A DNA stretch of 64,000 bases from Planctomycetota bacterium. Its GTDB lineage: Bacteria > Planctomycetota > JAJSAM01 > JAJVHW01. The translations under genes and the position numbers were made by a program. The stretch lies in the NCBI GenBank assembly GCA_021414065.1, contig JAIOPE010000081.1, forward strand, positions 51,027 to 115,026. The letters run 5' to 3'. This document shows positions 41,161 to 49,171 of this stretch, in pieces. The notes under the pieces are model-generated. The model had not been told where the DNA came from, ran no database searches, and saw only the letters and a program-made list of their open reading frames with translations. Each line of letters begins with the position of its first letter. Within the stretch, counting starts at the first letter, position 1.

Positions 41161-41628
41161 TCACCGGAGCAGGGCGATCCGCTCGGTCGGGGTGGTCACT
41201 TTGATCAGGTCGGGATAGAGGCAGCGCGCCTCGCGGTCGTCGTGGTGCTCGAGCAACGACAGGAACGCCTGTTCGGCGCCGATGAGCCGACCGGCGGCGC
41301 GCGCGTAGCCCGGCGTCGCGGCGTCGAGGGCGTCGGCGTCGCTGCAGAAGCGGACGAGGTACGCGCGGATGCGGTCGTGCTCCTCGCGGTAGAAGCGCGG
41401 GTCGCCTGCGCGTCCCCAGCCGCCGCGGGTTTCGAGGAGCGGGAGCACGTGGTCGTCTTCGCGTTGCGCGTGCTCGAACAGGTCGGCCTTGAGCTGATGG
41501 ATCTCGCGACGGGCATCGTCCACGTCGCCGCGCACGAGCGCATCCTGGTGGCGCAGGAGCGCCTCGATGAACTCAGCGTGGATCGCCACGAACGCCTCGA
41601 ACTCGAGCAAGTGGGAGAGATCGGGCAT
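41161..41628 (-). CDS. Hemerythrin-type HHE cation-binding protein
   Basis: A 155-residue four-helix protein. His/Glu ligands are visible in IHAEFIEALLRHQDALVRGD, LKADLFEHAQREDDHVLPLL and FYREEHDRIRAYL, and EQAFLSLLEHHDDREARCLY, placed as in hemerythrin-like di-iron oxygen-binding domains. A role in oxygen or nitric-oxide sensing is the usual suggestion. It starts 13 nt after the stop of the DUF523/DUF1722 gene on the minus strand, suggesting one mRNA. Confidence 0.88.
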   Translation of the reverse strand: MPDLSHLLEFEAFVAIHAEFIEALLRHQDALVRGDVDDARREIHQLKADLFEHAQREDDHVLPLLETRGGWGRAGDPRFYREEHDRIRAYLVRFCSDADALDAATPGYARAAGRLIGAEQAFLSLLEHHDDREARCLYPDLIKVTTPTERIALLR

Positions 41629-41641
41629 CGGAGAACTCCCG

Positions 41642-42634
41642 TCAGACGTGGTTGCGAACCATCAGTTCCTTCGGATACGGGCTCAGGTAGACCTGGTCGA
41701 AGGCCCACGCCGCCTCGGGTTCGCGACGCAGGTGGTGCCGCAGGAGCGTGAGCGGCGCGACGAGCGGAAGGAGTCCGGCGCCGTAGTCCGTGATCGACTG
41801 CTGCAACTCGGTCTTGTCGTCGTCCGCGAGTGCGCGCTTCAGGAAGCCTGCGAGATGCTGCAACACGTTCACGTGGCGTCCGCGCGTGGTCGGCACGGCC
41901 ATCGCCGCCATGAACATCTTGCCGTAGTCGGCGCACAACGCCGCGGGCCGGTGCTTCCCCGCTTCGGCGACGACGCGACCGAGGCTCCGGTAGTGCTCCG
42001 TGCTGTGCGACATGATCGTGAGTTTGTGGACCGTGTGGAACCGCACGAGCCCCTTCCGCGAGCCATCCTCGGCGACGAACCGGGTCCAACGCTCGTGGGC
42101 GAAGATGCGGTCAACGAAGTTCTCGCGCAGCTTCGCGTCGCAGAGTCGGCCTTCCTCCTCGACGGGCAGAAGCGGATCGGCCTCGGTGAGCGCCGCGGCC
42201 CACAGCCCGCGCCCCTTCTTCTCGGAAGCCGTCTCGCTCACGTGTACGCGGACCGCGAACAGGCCGCAGGAGGGCGAGTTCTTCGTCAGGACGAACCCGT
42301 GCAAGCTCAACGCACGCAGTTGCTCGATGCGCGTCGCAGCCCAGCGCTGGAGGTCGTCCGTCCAGTCCCGGCGGGTCTTGCGGCCCAGCATCCGCGGCGA
42401 CGCAACGGTTCCGACGAGCTGCACGGCCTCGCGCGGAGTTCCCATCCCCACTTCCACCTCGGGGCAGACGGGCACCCACTCGACCCACGGGGCCAAGCCG
42501 ACGGTGAGGAACGTGTCGCGCTTGTGGCCGCCGTCGTACCGCACCTTCTCGCCGAGGAGGCACGAGCTGATCCCGAGGCGCAGGCGGGGTCCGTGCGGCG
42601 TGGTGGTGGAGCCTTGCTGCGGGGCGGTCGGCAT
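41642..42634 (-). CDS. DUF523 and DUF1722 (YbgA-like) fusion protein
   Basis: A 330-residue protein. The N-terminal 160 residues are DUF523: RLRLGISSCLLGEKVRYDGG, WVPVCPEVEVGMGTPREAVQ and TKNSPSCGLFAVRVHV. The C-terminal about 150 residues are DUF1722 (YbgA-like): LVRFHTVHKLTIMSHSTEHY and LQHLAGFLKRALADDDKTEL. The Cys-rich DUF523 part (SSCLLG, PVCPE, SPSCG) suggests metal or thiol chemistry. Orthologs often neighbour photolyase or deazaflavin genes in other bacteria. Function is uncertain. The ATG at 42634 is preferred; the longer in-frame extension lacks similarity. Confidence 0.88.
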   Translation of the reverse strand: MPTAPQQGSTTTPHGPRLRLGISSCLLGEKVRYDGGHKRDTFLTVGLAPWVEWVPVCPEVEVGMGTPREAVQLVGTVASPRMLGRKTRRDWTDDLQRWAATRIEQLRALSLHGFVLTKNSPSCGLFAVRVHVSETASEKKGRGLWAAALTEADPLLPVEEEGRLCDAKLRENFVDRIFAHERWTRFVAEDGSRKGLVRFHTVHKLTIMSHSTEHYRSLGRVVAEAGKHRPAALCADYGKMFMAAMAVPTTRGRHVNVLQHLAGFLKRALADDDKTELQQSITDYGAGLLPLVAPLTLLRHHLRREPEAAWAFDQVYLSPYPKELMVRNHV

Positions 42635-42821
42635 CCCTGAGATTCGAGCGTCCCGCAGGCTCGGGCGCGCGTCGTTTCGGCGCGCCGGGTCGCGATTTCC
42701 GATCCCGCCGGCGACGACGGCGCGAGATTCAGCGGAATCGGACCTGCGAGGGGCCGCCCTGTTCGCGGGGACCCCCACAGCGCCCGTCGCCGCCCCTGAA
42801 GGCGTCGAAGGAGCCACCGCC

Positions 42822-44807
42822 GTGGTCGATCGTGTCAAGCGTGCCCTGTTCGGCGCCCCGCGGGACCTGCGGGACCCACAGACGTACCACACCCTGTCGC
42901 TCGTGGCGTTCCTCGCGTGGGTCGGGCTGGGCGCCGACGGACTCTCGTCGTCGTCGTACGGCCCCGAGGAGACGTTCCGGGCGCTGGGCCAACACACGTA
43001 TCTCGCGCTCGCGCTCGCCGCCGCCAACGCGATCACCGTCGCCGTCATCTCGATCGCGTACTCGCGGATCATCGAGGCGTTCCCGTTCGGCGGCGGCGGG
43101 TACGTCGTCGCCACGCGCATCCTGGGGCCGCGTGCGGGCGTCGTCTCGGGCGCGGCACTCCTCGTGGACTACGTGCTGACGATCTCCGTCTCGATCTCGA
43201 GCGGATGCGACCAACTCTTCAGCGTGCTCCCGCAGGAATGGGCCCACTGGAAGTTGGTCGCCGCGTCGGCCGTGCTCGCGCTCTTCGTGGTCCTCAATCT
43301 GCGCGGCGTGAAGGAGTCGGTCACGTTCCTCACTCCCATCTTCGCCCTCTTCCTGCTGACCCACGCCATCATGATCTTCGGCGGCATCGGGAGCCATCTG
43401 GACGACATCCCCCACGTCGCGGATGACCTGTCGAAGGGTTACTCCGACGGCCTCGGGACGATCGGGCTCCTCGGGATGGGTGCGATCTTCCTGCGCGCCT
43501 ATTCGATGGGCGGCGGCACGTACACCGGGATCGAGGCGGTCTCGAACGGCCTCCAGATCATGCGAGAGCCGAAGGTGAAGACGGCGAAGCGCACGATGCT
43601 CCTCATGGCGGTCTCGCTCGCGATCTGCGCGGGCGGCATCCTCCTCGGCTACCTCCTCTTCCACGTCGCCCCGGAGCCGGGGAAGACACTCAACGCGGTG
43701 CTCCTCGAGCGGTTCGCCGGCGGATGGGCCCCCGGCGGCGTCCCGGCCGGACGGATCTTCATCGTCACCACGCTCGGGTCCGCCGCGGCGCTCCTCTTCG
43801 TGGCCGCGCAGGCGGGCTTCATCGACGGTCCCCGCGTGATGGCGAACATGGCCCACGACAACTGGGTCCCCCACCGCTTCGGCCAGATCTCGGACCGCCT
43901 CTCGATGCAGAACGGCGTGATCCTGATGGCCGTCGCCGCGCTCGCGACGCTCATCTACACCGGCGGCAGCGTGACGGCCCTCGTCACGATGTACTCGATC
44001 AACGTGTTCCTGACCTTCTCGCTCTCGCAGTTCGCAATGCTGCGGTACTGGCGCGCCCGCCGCGCCGAGGCCGGGTACCGCCGCGGGCTCCTGCTCCACG
44101 GCGTGGCCTTCCTGCTCTGCGCAGGCATCCTCGCAGGCACCGTGTGGGAGAAGTTCAGCGAGGGCGGTCGCGTCACGATCGCCGTCACGGCCGCGGTCGT
44201 CGGCGTGTGTTTCTGGGTGCGGAGCCGGTACCGCCGCGTTTCCGAGAACCTCGGCCGTCTCGACCGGATCCTCGAACTCGTCCCGAAGCGCGCCGACGGC
44301 AAGGCCCCCGCGATGGACCCGTCGCAGCCGACGGCCGTGCTGATGGTCGGGAGCTTCTCCGGTCTCGGAATCCACGCGCTCTTCTCGATCCGCAAGCTGT
44401 TCGGCACGCACTTCCGCAACGTGGTGTTCGTGGGCGTCGGGGTCATCGACTCCGCCACCATGTCGGGCATCCAGGAAGTCGAACAGGTGCGGGAACGGAC
44501 GGAGGACGGTCTCGCCAAGTTCGTGGACCTCGCCGAGCGCCTCGGGTTCGCCGCGTCGTCACGCACCGCACTCGCCACCGAGGTCGTGCCCGAGGCCGTG
44601 CGCCTCTGCACCGAGGTCTGCTGCGAGCACACGAAGGGCGTCGTCTTCTCCGGCAAGCTCGTGTTCGAGCGCGAGCACTGGTACCAGCGGATCATGCACA
44701 ACGAGACGGCCTACATGATCCAGCGCGAGCTCCAGTTCGTCGGGATCTCGTGCATGGTGCTGCCGGTCCGCGTGCTCGACGACGCGGCCCCCGCCAAGCC
44801 GGCGTAG
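42822..44807 (+). CDS. APC-family permease with C-terminal soluble domain
   Basis: A 661-residue membrane protein starting at GTG, with AAGGAG 8 nt upstream. Residues about 20-480 hold about 12 membrane helices of the amino-acid/polyamine/organocation superfamily: GLGADGLSSSSYGPEETFRA, FPFGGGGYVVATRILGP, GVVSGAALLVDYVLTISVSI, NLRGVKESVTFLTPIFALFL, and GGTYTGIEAVSNGLQIMREP. The cytosolic C-terminal part (about 500-661) has an alternating strand/helix pattern similar to a universal-stress-type domain (TAVLMVGSFSGLGIHALFSI). Transport substrate (amino acid or potassium) is not resolved. It diverges from the DUF523/DUF1722 gene across a 187-bp gap. Confidence 0.88.
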   Translation: MVDRVKRALFGAPRDLRDPQTYHTLSLVAFLAWVGLGADGLSSSSYGPEETFRALGQHTYLALALAAANAITVAVISIAYSRIIEAFPFGGGGYVVATRILGPRAGVVSGAALLVDYVLTISVSISSGCDQLFSVLPQEWAHWKLVAASAVLALFVVLNLRGVKESVTFLTPIFALFLLTHAIMIFGGIGSHLDDIPHVADDLSKGYSDGLGTIGLLGMGAIFLRAYSMGGGTYTGIEAVSNGLQIMREPKVKTAKRTMLLMAVSLAICAGGILLGYLLFHVAPEPGKTLNAVLLERFAGGWAPGGVPAGRIFIVTTLGSAAALLFVAAQAGFIDGPRVMANMAHDNWVPHRFGQISDRLSMQNGVILMAVAALATLIYTGGSVTALVTMYSINVFLTFSLSQFAMLRYWRARRAEAGYRRGLLLHGVAFLLCAGILAGTVWEKFSEGGRVTIAVTAAVVGVCFWVRSRYRRVSENLGRLDRILELVPKRADGKAPAMDPSQPTAVLMVGSFSGLGIHALFSIRKLFGTHFRNVVFVGVGVIDSATMSGIQEVEQVRERTEDGLAKFVDLAERLGFAASSRTALATEVVPEAVRLCTEVCCEHTKGVVFSGKLVFEREHWYQRIMHNETAYMIQRELQFVGISCMVLPVRVLDDAAPAKPA

Positions 44808-44993
44808 CCGGGGCCGACGACGGCGGCAGGCCACGCGCACGATCGTGGCGCCGCCCGTCGCCGGGATCAGCGGTGGAGCGCGCCGGTCGCGACGCGATCG
44901 GCGGGTACGTCGCCGACGACCACCGCAGCGATGTGCCGCGGCGGCGGTCAGGCGGAAACGCAGCGGCCGCCGGCTACGTTTCAGGGGGCAGGG

Positions 44994-45560
44994 CTACCAC
45001 GACGTGACACGCACGAATCGCGCGAGCCCCTCATTGGCCGTGTCGGTCTCGGTACCCGGCTCCGCCATGTACGCCATGGTCACTTCGCCGAAGTTGTACT
45101 GGCTGACCTCGCCCGGCCGCCCCTCAACGCCAACGAGCAATGGCCCCGCCGGTGAGCGCATCGAGACGCCCAGGTCGTAGATCGGGCTCTTGCCGCAGTC
45201 GTTGCCGCGGTCCCAGACGCGGAAGAAGATCTCCATCGTCGGCAGCGCGGACTCTGCGACGAGGATCTCAGCGATCAATGGGTGGAACAGATCGACCTTG
45301 CTCGGTCGGCTGTCACCCGGGCCGGCGTCGCCGCAGGACGAGGTCCTCGACAGAGCCGAAGTGCTGCCGCGGGAACGACGGCGAGAGTCGAATGGGGCGG
45401 GTCCAGCGCCGGCGCACCTCAACGTGTCGATTCGGCCCCCTTGCGCCCCAGGCCGCGGTCGCGCCAGCATCGACGCAGCGTACAAGTGGCCAACGCGGGC
45501 GGGCATCGATAGCTCACAGAACAGGAGTCCATCAGTCGAAGGCGCGCTTCGCGCTGACAT
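44994..45560 (-). CDS. Unrecognised small protein or gene remnant
   Basis: An open frame of 188 codons lies 21 nt downstream of the calcineurin-type gene. Only the last about 100 residues look protein-like (KVDLFHPLIAEILVAESALP, then GPLLVGVEGRPGEVSQYNFG), and they use mostly G/C-ending codons; the first about 85 residues are Arg/Ser-rich and look like non-coding DNA. It may be the 3' part of a decayed gene on the lower-GC island. The DNA from 44808 to 44993 shows nothing recognisable. Confidence 0.35.
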   Translation of the reverse strand: MSARSAPSTDGLLFCELSMPARVGHLYAASMLARPRPGAQGGRIDTLRCAGAGPAPFDSRRRSRGSTSALSRTSSCGDAGPGDSRPSKVDLFHPLIAEILVAESALPTMEIFFRVWDRGNDCGKSPIYDLGVSMRSPAGPLLVGVEGRPGEVSQYNFGEVTMAYMAEPGTETDTANEGLARFVRVTSW

Positions 45561-45581
45561 CGCACACGAATATGGCAGCCT

Positions 45582-48500
45582 CTACGCATCGTCCACCTCG
45601 CGCCTGGGTAGGACGGAATCCGGCACTCGTTGGACTTTGGCTGGGCTCGTCGATCCCAGCCCGGCGTGTTTCGCGGCCACGAGCTTTATCAAAAACGCTA
45701 TGTCATCAAGCACTCTTGGTTTCGCGTAGCTGCAGCGATACTCGTTGCGCAGGTCGTTGCCCAAGTCCAGTAGATAGTAGGAGTTCTTCGAGCAGTCCAC
45801 GATGTACTGCTGAACGACAGCCTGCCAGCCACGAGGCCTGTTCCTCAGCACGAGGAGCGCCAACAGGTGCCTGCTCAGACCTGGAGCTTCACTCTTCAGC
45901 TTCTGCAGGAGTAGTGGCCCCATCTTCTGGGAAAGGAGATCGTCCTCGCTCCAGTTGATGATGTTCCGCGGCAACGCCGATAGGACCTGCCAGAACCGCT
46001 CTTCCGCCTTGTCGGTGAAGCTCTCATCAAGCAGGAAAGTCGCTCCGTCGTATGCGGCGGCCCCACGCTCCGCCAATAGCGGAGCAATAAGCCATAGCAC
46101 ACGGCACAACTCTACCCAACTCTCACCGATCTCGCAAAGCAACTCCTCCTTGAGTCTCGGATCAACATAATCGCTATTCCGCAGCGCCCGCGAAGCGGCC
46201 CGGAGGGTCTGCATCAGCGCCGGGAGCGACCAATCAGGCATGATGAGACGAATCTCCTGGTGGTACGGGCGGCTACGGTCGTATCGCGAGTCGGCCACCT
46301 TGTCCTTCACAGACACCGGCAGGTTCGACTCTCGAATTCCCTCGCGCAGCTCGCGGTCCATCTCTTCAATCGCGGCTCTGTCCGGCTCCCAGCGCGCCAT
46401 CGCGTACAGGTCGATACCGGCTGGAAGTCCCGTCTTCGCTTGGAGGTGCTGCCTGCTCGCGCGCACGTCTGTGATCAGAGCTCGAATCGCGTCCGCGCGC
46501 CGACGATCAATTCCCGTATAGAACTCCATGACCTCCGGGAACCGAGCATACGCGCGGTCCTTCATCATGTGCTTCGCAAAATCATCATTATTGTGCATCC
46601 TGTGCGCGCAAAAGTAGTATAGCCAATATGAGAATCGAAACCCGAACAGCTCCGCGCCTCGGCGGATCAGAATATGATTTCGAACCAGAACGTCGAAGAC
46701 AACCTCGACATCCAGGTCGATATACTGCTCGCGACAGAGCCGCTTCGTGACCTCAATGAAGTGCTCTCTCGAGAATACGGTCTCGCCATTCCGAATCAGT
46801 TGCTCGCAGAAGTACCCGAGCACATATTCGCAGTCCTTCATGTCTGGCCGGACCTTGTAATCTGGCGCGTATCCCACATCGAAGAGCAGAAAGAGGACGC
46901 GTTTGATGACCTCCGTTCGGTTCACGGGACTTTCATCGAAGTCCGCGCCGTGCACCTTCATGAGAGTGATACAATTCAATGGAGTGCGATGCAGATTGAG
47001 CGCCCTAAAATCGCTTGCGAGCCTTGCCGTGACGGAATCATCGTCGTCGCCCATCGGAGCGGAGTCGATGTACGTTCTAACGAGCTCGCGCACTCCCCCG
47101 CGCGTTAGTGACCACAGGTACAGATGGTGAAAGTCCCGTGTGCACTCACTGCTCGGACTCAGTGGAATCAGGCTCCCCGCAGTCATCGTGTGCAGAATGA
47201 CGACCGGCTTGTCGGGGAACAACTCGCAGACCCTCTCGACTATCCGCAACGCCGAGGGCTCGTCAGTACTCCACGAGTCCAGCAACACTCCCGCAATCTG
47301 GTCGTCGGAAGCTCCCAGATCCGCGAGCTCCAGCTTGACGGCCTTGGCGATGCTGTGAGCGTGGGGCTTCAGGTCAAGTGTGTCGAGCCGTATCCAGAGC
47401 CTGGGCGTTGGAAGCTGCCATGCCAGCCTGGCGATGTGGTAACCGACGCACGTAAGCCCAAACTGCGGCGGCGCGTGAATCACGGCGCTTCTAGGGGCCT
47501 CGACGAACTGGCCACAGACAATCGTGTTCGCGCGAGCGGCGTCGGTAGCGGTTTCGCCAACAGTCGAAAGCGTAGGCTCAAGCCAGAGTCGGGGTTGCTG
47601 CGGATAGGAAATGAGGGCGTCTTCGAAGCGCTTGGATAGGACTCTGTTCGTTCGGTCGTACGAGGACGCTGACGCTTCGGTTCCCGTGGGAGACGTGCCT
47701 GTTCCGCGAAACTGAACGCGCCCGTTGTCAGTGTCGGAGAATGACACACCAGTCACGAACGAGTGACGAGGTGTCCACTGACGGTAGTCAACGTGGCGGA
47801 ATCCTGTGTCAGAGGTGACACTGACGAGGGAGTATCCGAGCAGATCCTGTTTGGTAGAGAAGAGCGGCGGCGCGCCGCACTCCACTACGTGCCGGTGCCG
47901 ATAGAAGCGCTCCGATGCGGATTGCCGGTGAACGTGGCCCGACAACGACGCAGTGAACGACTTGTTCAGCATTATCTGTAGTTCCCGATCTCCCCAGTCC
48001 GAGAGCCATCCGCACGGATGATGCATCACAAGGATGCGGTGCTTCATCTTTGTAGTTCGAAGCCAGTCCTGCATAGACCTTGTGTCGATCAGAAGTCTCT
48101 TCTGATCGGTCGCCGAGGCTCCGCTTCGCGACGAACCGCCCAAACTCATGACGGCTGTGTTCAGGCAGTACACGCCGATGTCCTCTCCGAGATCCCAACC
48201 AGCACCGGCAACGCCGGAAGCTGTCAAACCGTGCGCGGCGAACCTCGCCTGGAAGTCAATGTAGTTCTTGAACTTGCTTGTGACTTGGTCGGGACGCTTC
48301 TGTATGAAGTCGTTAAACTCGGACTCCCGCAGCCCTTGCGAGATCCACCCGTCGTGGGTCGGCAAGTCGCTGCGCACGACCTTCTGGGACACGTCGTGAT
48401 TTCCTGGAACGCAGATTCGGCGGCTACGCGGAATGCCGATCTCGTTCAGACGCGAGTCGAGTCGTGCGAACAGTTCGTCGTAATCGCGGTGCTCGTCCCC

Positions 48501-48665
48501 ACCGAACACGATGTCACCTGAAACAACTAGGTACGGAGTGGCCTTCTTCCGACTTGAGAGTTGGGCGTCCACGTCCGCGAGGAACGAGTCCAGTACAGGG
48601 CCGAAGTCCTCAACGCGTTCGCGGACGAAGTGCAGATCGGCGACGTGTACGAACACTGCTTCCAT
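45582..48665 (-). CDS. Calcineurin-like phosphoesterase fused to large STAND-like region
   Basis: A 1027-residue protein. Residues 1-290 are a metallophosphoesterase: HVADLHF (6-12), SGDIVFGGDEH (49-59), PGNHD (87-91), LVMHHPCGWL and LSGHVHRQ, so the five signature motifs are intact. The central part (about 340-700) follows STAND/AAA topology but the P-loop is degenerate (HAPPQFGLTCVGYHI instead of GxxGxGKT), and a Walker-B-like PVVILHTM follows. The C-terminal part is helical. Base composition and codon use are visibly more AT-rich than the flanks, which suggests transfer. A calcineurin effector with a STAND-like sensor is a known theme in bacterial conflict systems; the specific function here is inferred. 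The ATG follows GGAGGTGCG. Confidence 0.85.
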   Translation of the reverse strand: MEAVFVHVADLHFVRERVEDFGPVLDSFLADVDAQLSSRKKATPYLVVSGDIVFGGDEHRDYDELFARLDSRLNEIGIPRSRRICVPGNHDVSQKVVRSDLPTHDGWISQGLRESEFNDFIQKRPDQVTSKFKNYIDFQARFAAHGLTASGVAGAGWDLGEDIGVYCLNTAVMSLGGSSRSGASATDQKRLLIDTRSMQDWLRTTKMKHRILVMHHPCGWLSDWGDRELQIMLNKSFTASLSGHVHRQSASERFYRHRHVVECGAPPLFSTKQDLLGYSLVSVTSDTGFRHVDYRQWTPRHSFVTGVSFSDTDNGRVQFRGTGTSPTGTEASASSYDRTNRVLSKRFEDALISYPQQPRLWLEPTLSTVGETATDAARANTIVCGQFVEAPRSAVIHAPPQFGLTCVGYHIARLAWQLPTPRLWIRLDTLDLKPHAHSIAKAVKLELADLGASDDQIAGVLLDSWSTDEPSALRIVERVCELFPDKPVVILHTMTAGSLIPLSPSSECTRDFHHLYLWSLTRGGVRELVRTYIDSAPMGDDDDSVTARLASDFRALNLHRTPLNCITLMKVHGADFDESPVNRTEVIKRVLFLLFDVGYAPDYKVRPDMKDCEYVLGYFCEQLIRNGETVFSREHFIEVTKRLCREQYIDLDVEVVFDVLVRNHILIRRGAELFGFRFSYWLYYFCAHRMHNNDDFAKHMMKDRAYARFPEVMEFYTGIDRRRADAIRALITDVRASRQHLQAKTGLPAGIDLYAMARWEPDRAAIEEMDRELREGIRESNLPVSVKDKVADSRYDRSRPYHQEIRLIMPDWSLPALMQTLRAASRALRNSDYVDPRLKEELLCEIGESWVELCRVLWLIAPLLAERGAAAYDGATFLLDESFTDKAEERFWQVLSALPRNIINWSEDDLLSQKMGPLLLQKLKSEAPGLSRHLLALLVLRNRPRGWQAVVQQYIVDCSKNSYYLLDLGNDLRNEYRCSYAKPRVLDDIAFLIKLVAAKHAGLGSTSPAKVQRVPDSVLPRREVDDA

Positions 48666-48736
48666 TGGCGCACCTCCGATAAACCGGCCTCGGCGAGTCA
48701 GCGAGCGGCGCCGCCGGCGCACGCACCGCCGCCCGG

Positions 48737-49171
48737 CTACTCCGGGCGCACGACGAGCGAGCCGAACGAGCCGAGGAGCGGGTCCACGTGGACGGCGCCG
48801 TGGCGCAGGTCCACGAGCGTGGCGCCCTTCACTCGGTCGCCCTCGACCCACGTGCCGTTCTGCGAGACGTCCACGACCTCGACGCGACCGTCGCCGAGGA
48901 GCGTCAGCTCGCAGTGGACGCGCGAGAGACGGTTGAACTCGCGCGACGTGAGCAGGGTCTCGCGGTCCTCGCGGCGCTTGAACCCAGGCGCCTTGCGGAA
49001 GGACAGGTCGCACTCGCGGCTGCGTCCGACGGTCAGCGTCGCGCCGACGCGGAGCGACATCTTCACGCCGTCGATCAGCCCGCCGCGCCCCTCCACGGTG
49101 ATGCTCCTCAGCGCCGGTTCGCCCGCGCCGCCGTTCCCGTTTCCGCCGTCATCGTCTCGCGTTTGGTTCAT
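48737..49171 (-). CDS. FHA-domain protein
   Basis: A 144-residue protein with a Gly/Asn/Asp-rich N-terminal linker (residues 1-20) and one FHA phosphothreonine-binding domain: GATLTVGRSRECDLSF, then SRVHCELTLLGDGRVEVVDV and SQNGTWVEGDRV, containing the conserved Gly-Arg-Ser, Ser-x-x-His and Asn-Gly residues. Its ATG lies in the ATGA overlap with the kinase stop, so it is coupled to that kinase and probably binds its phosphorylated sites. The upstream ATG at 49186 is in frame but less convincing. Confidence 0.88.
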   Translation of the reverse strand: MNQTRDDDGGNGNGGAGEPALRSITVEGRGGLIDGVKMSLRVGATLTVGRSRECDLSFRKAPGFKRREDRETLLTSREFNRLSRVHCELTLLGDGRVEVVDVSQNGTWVEGDRVKGATLVDLRHGAVHVDPLLGSFGSLVVRPE

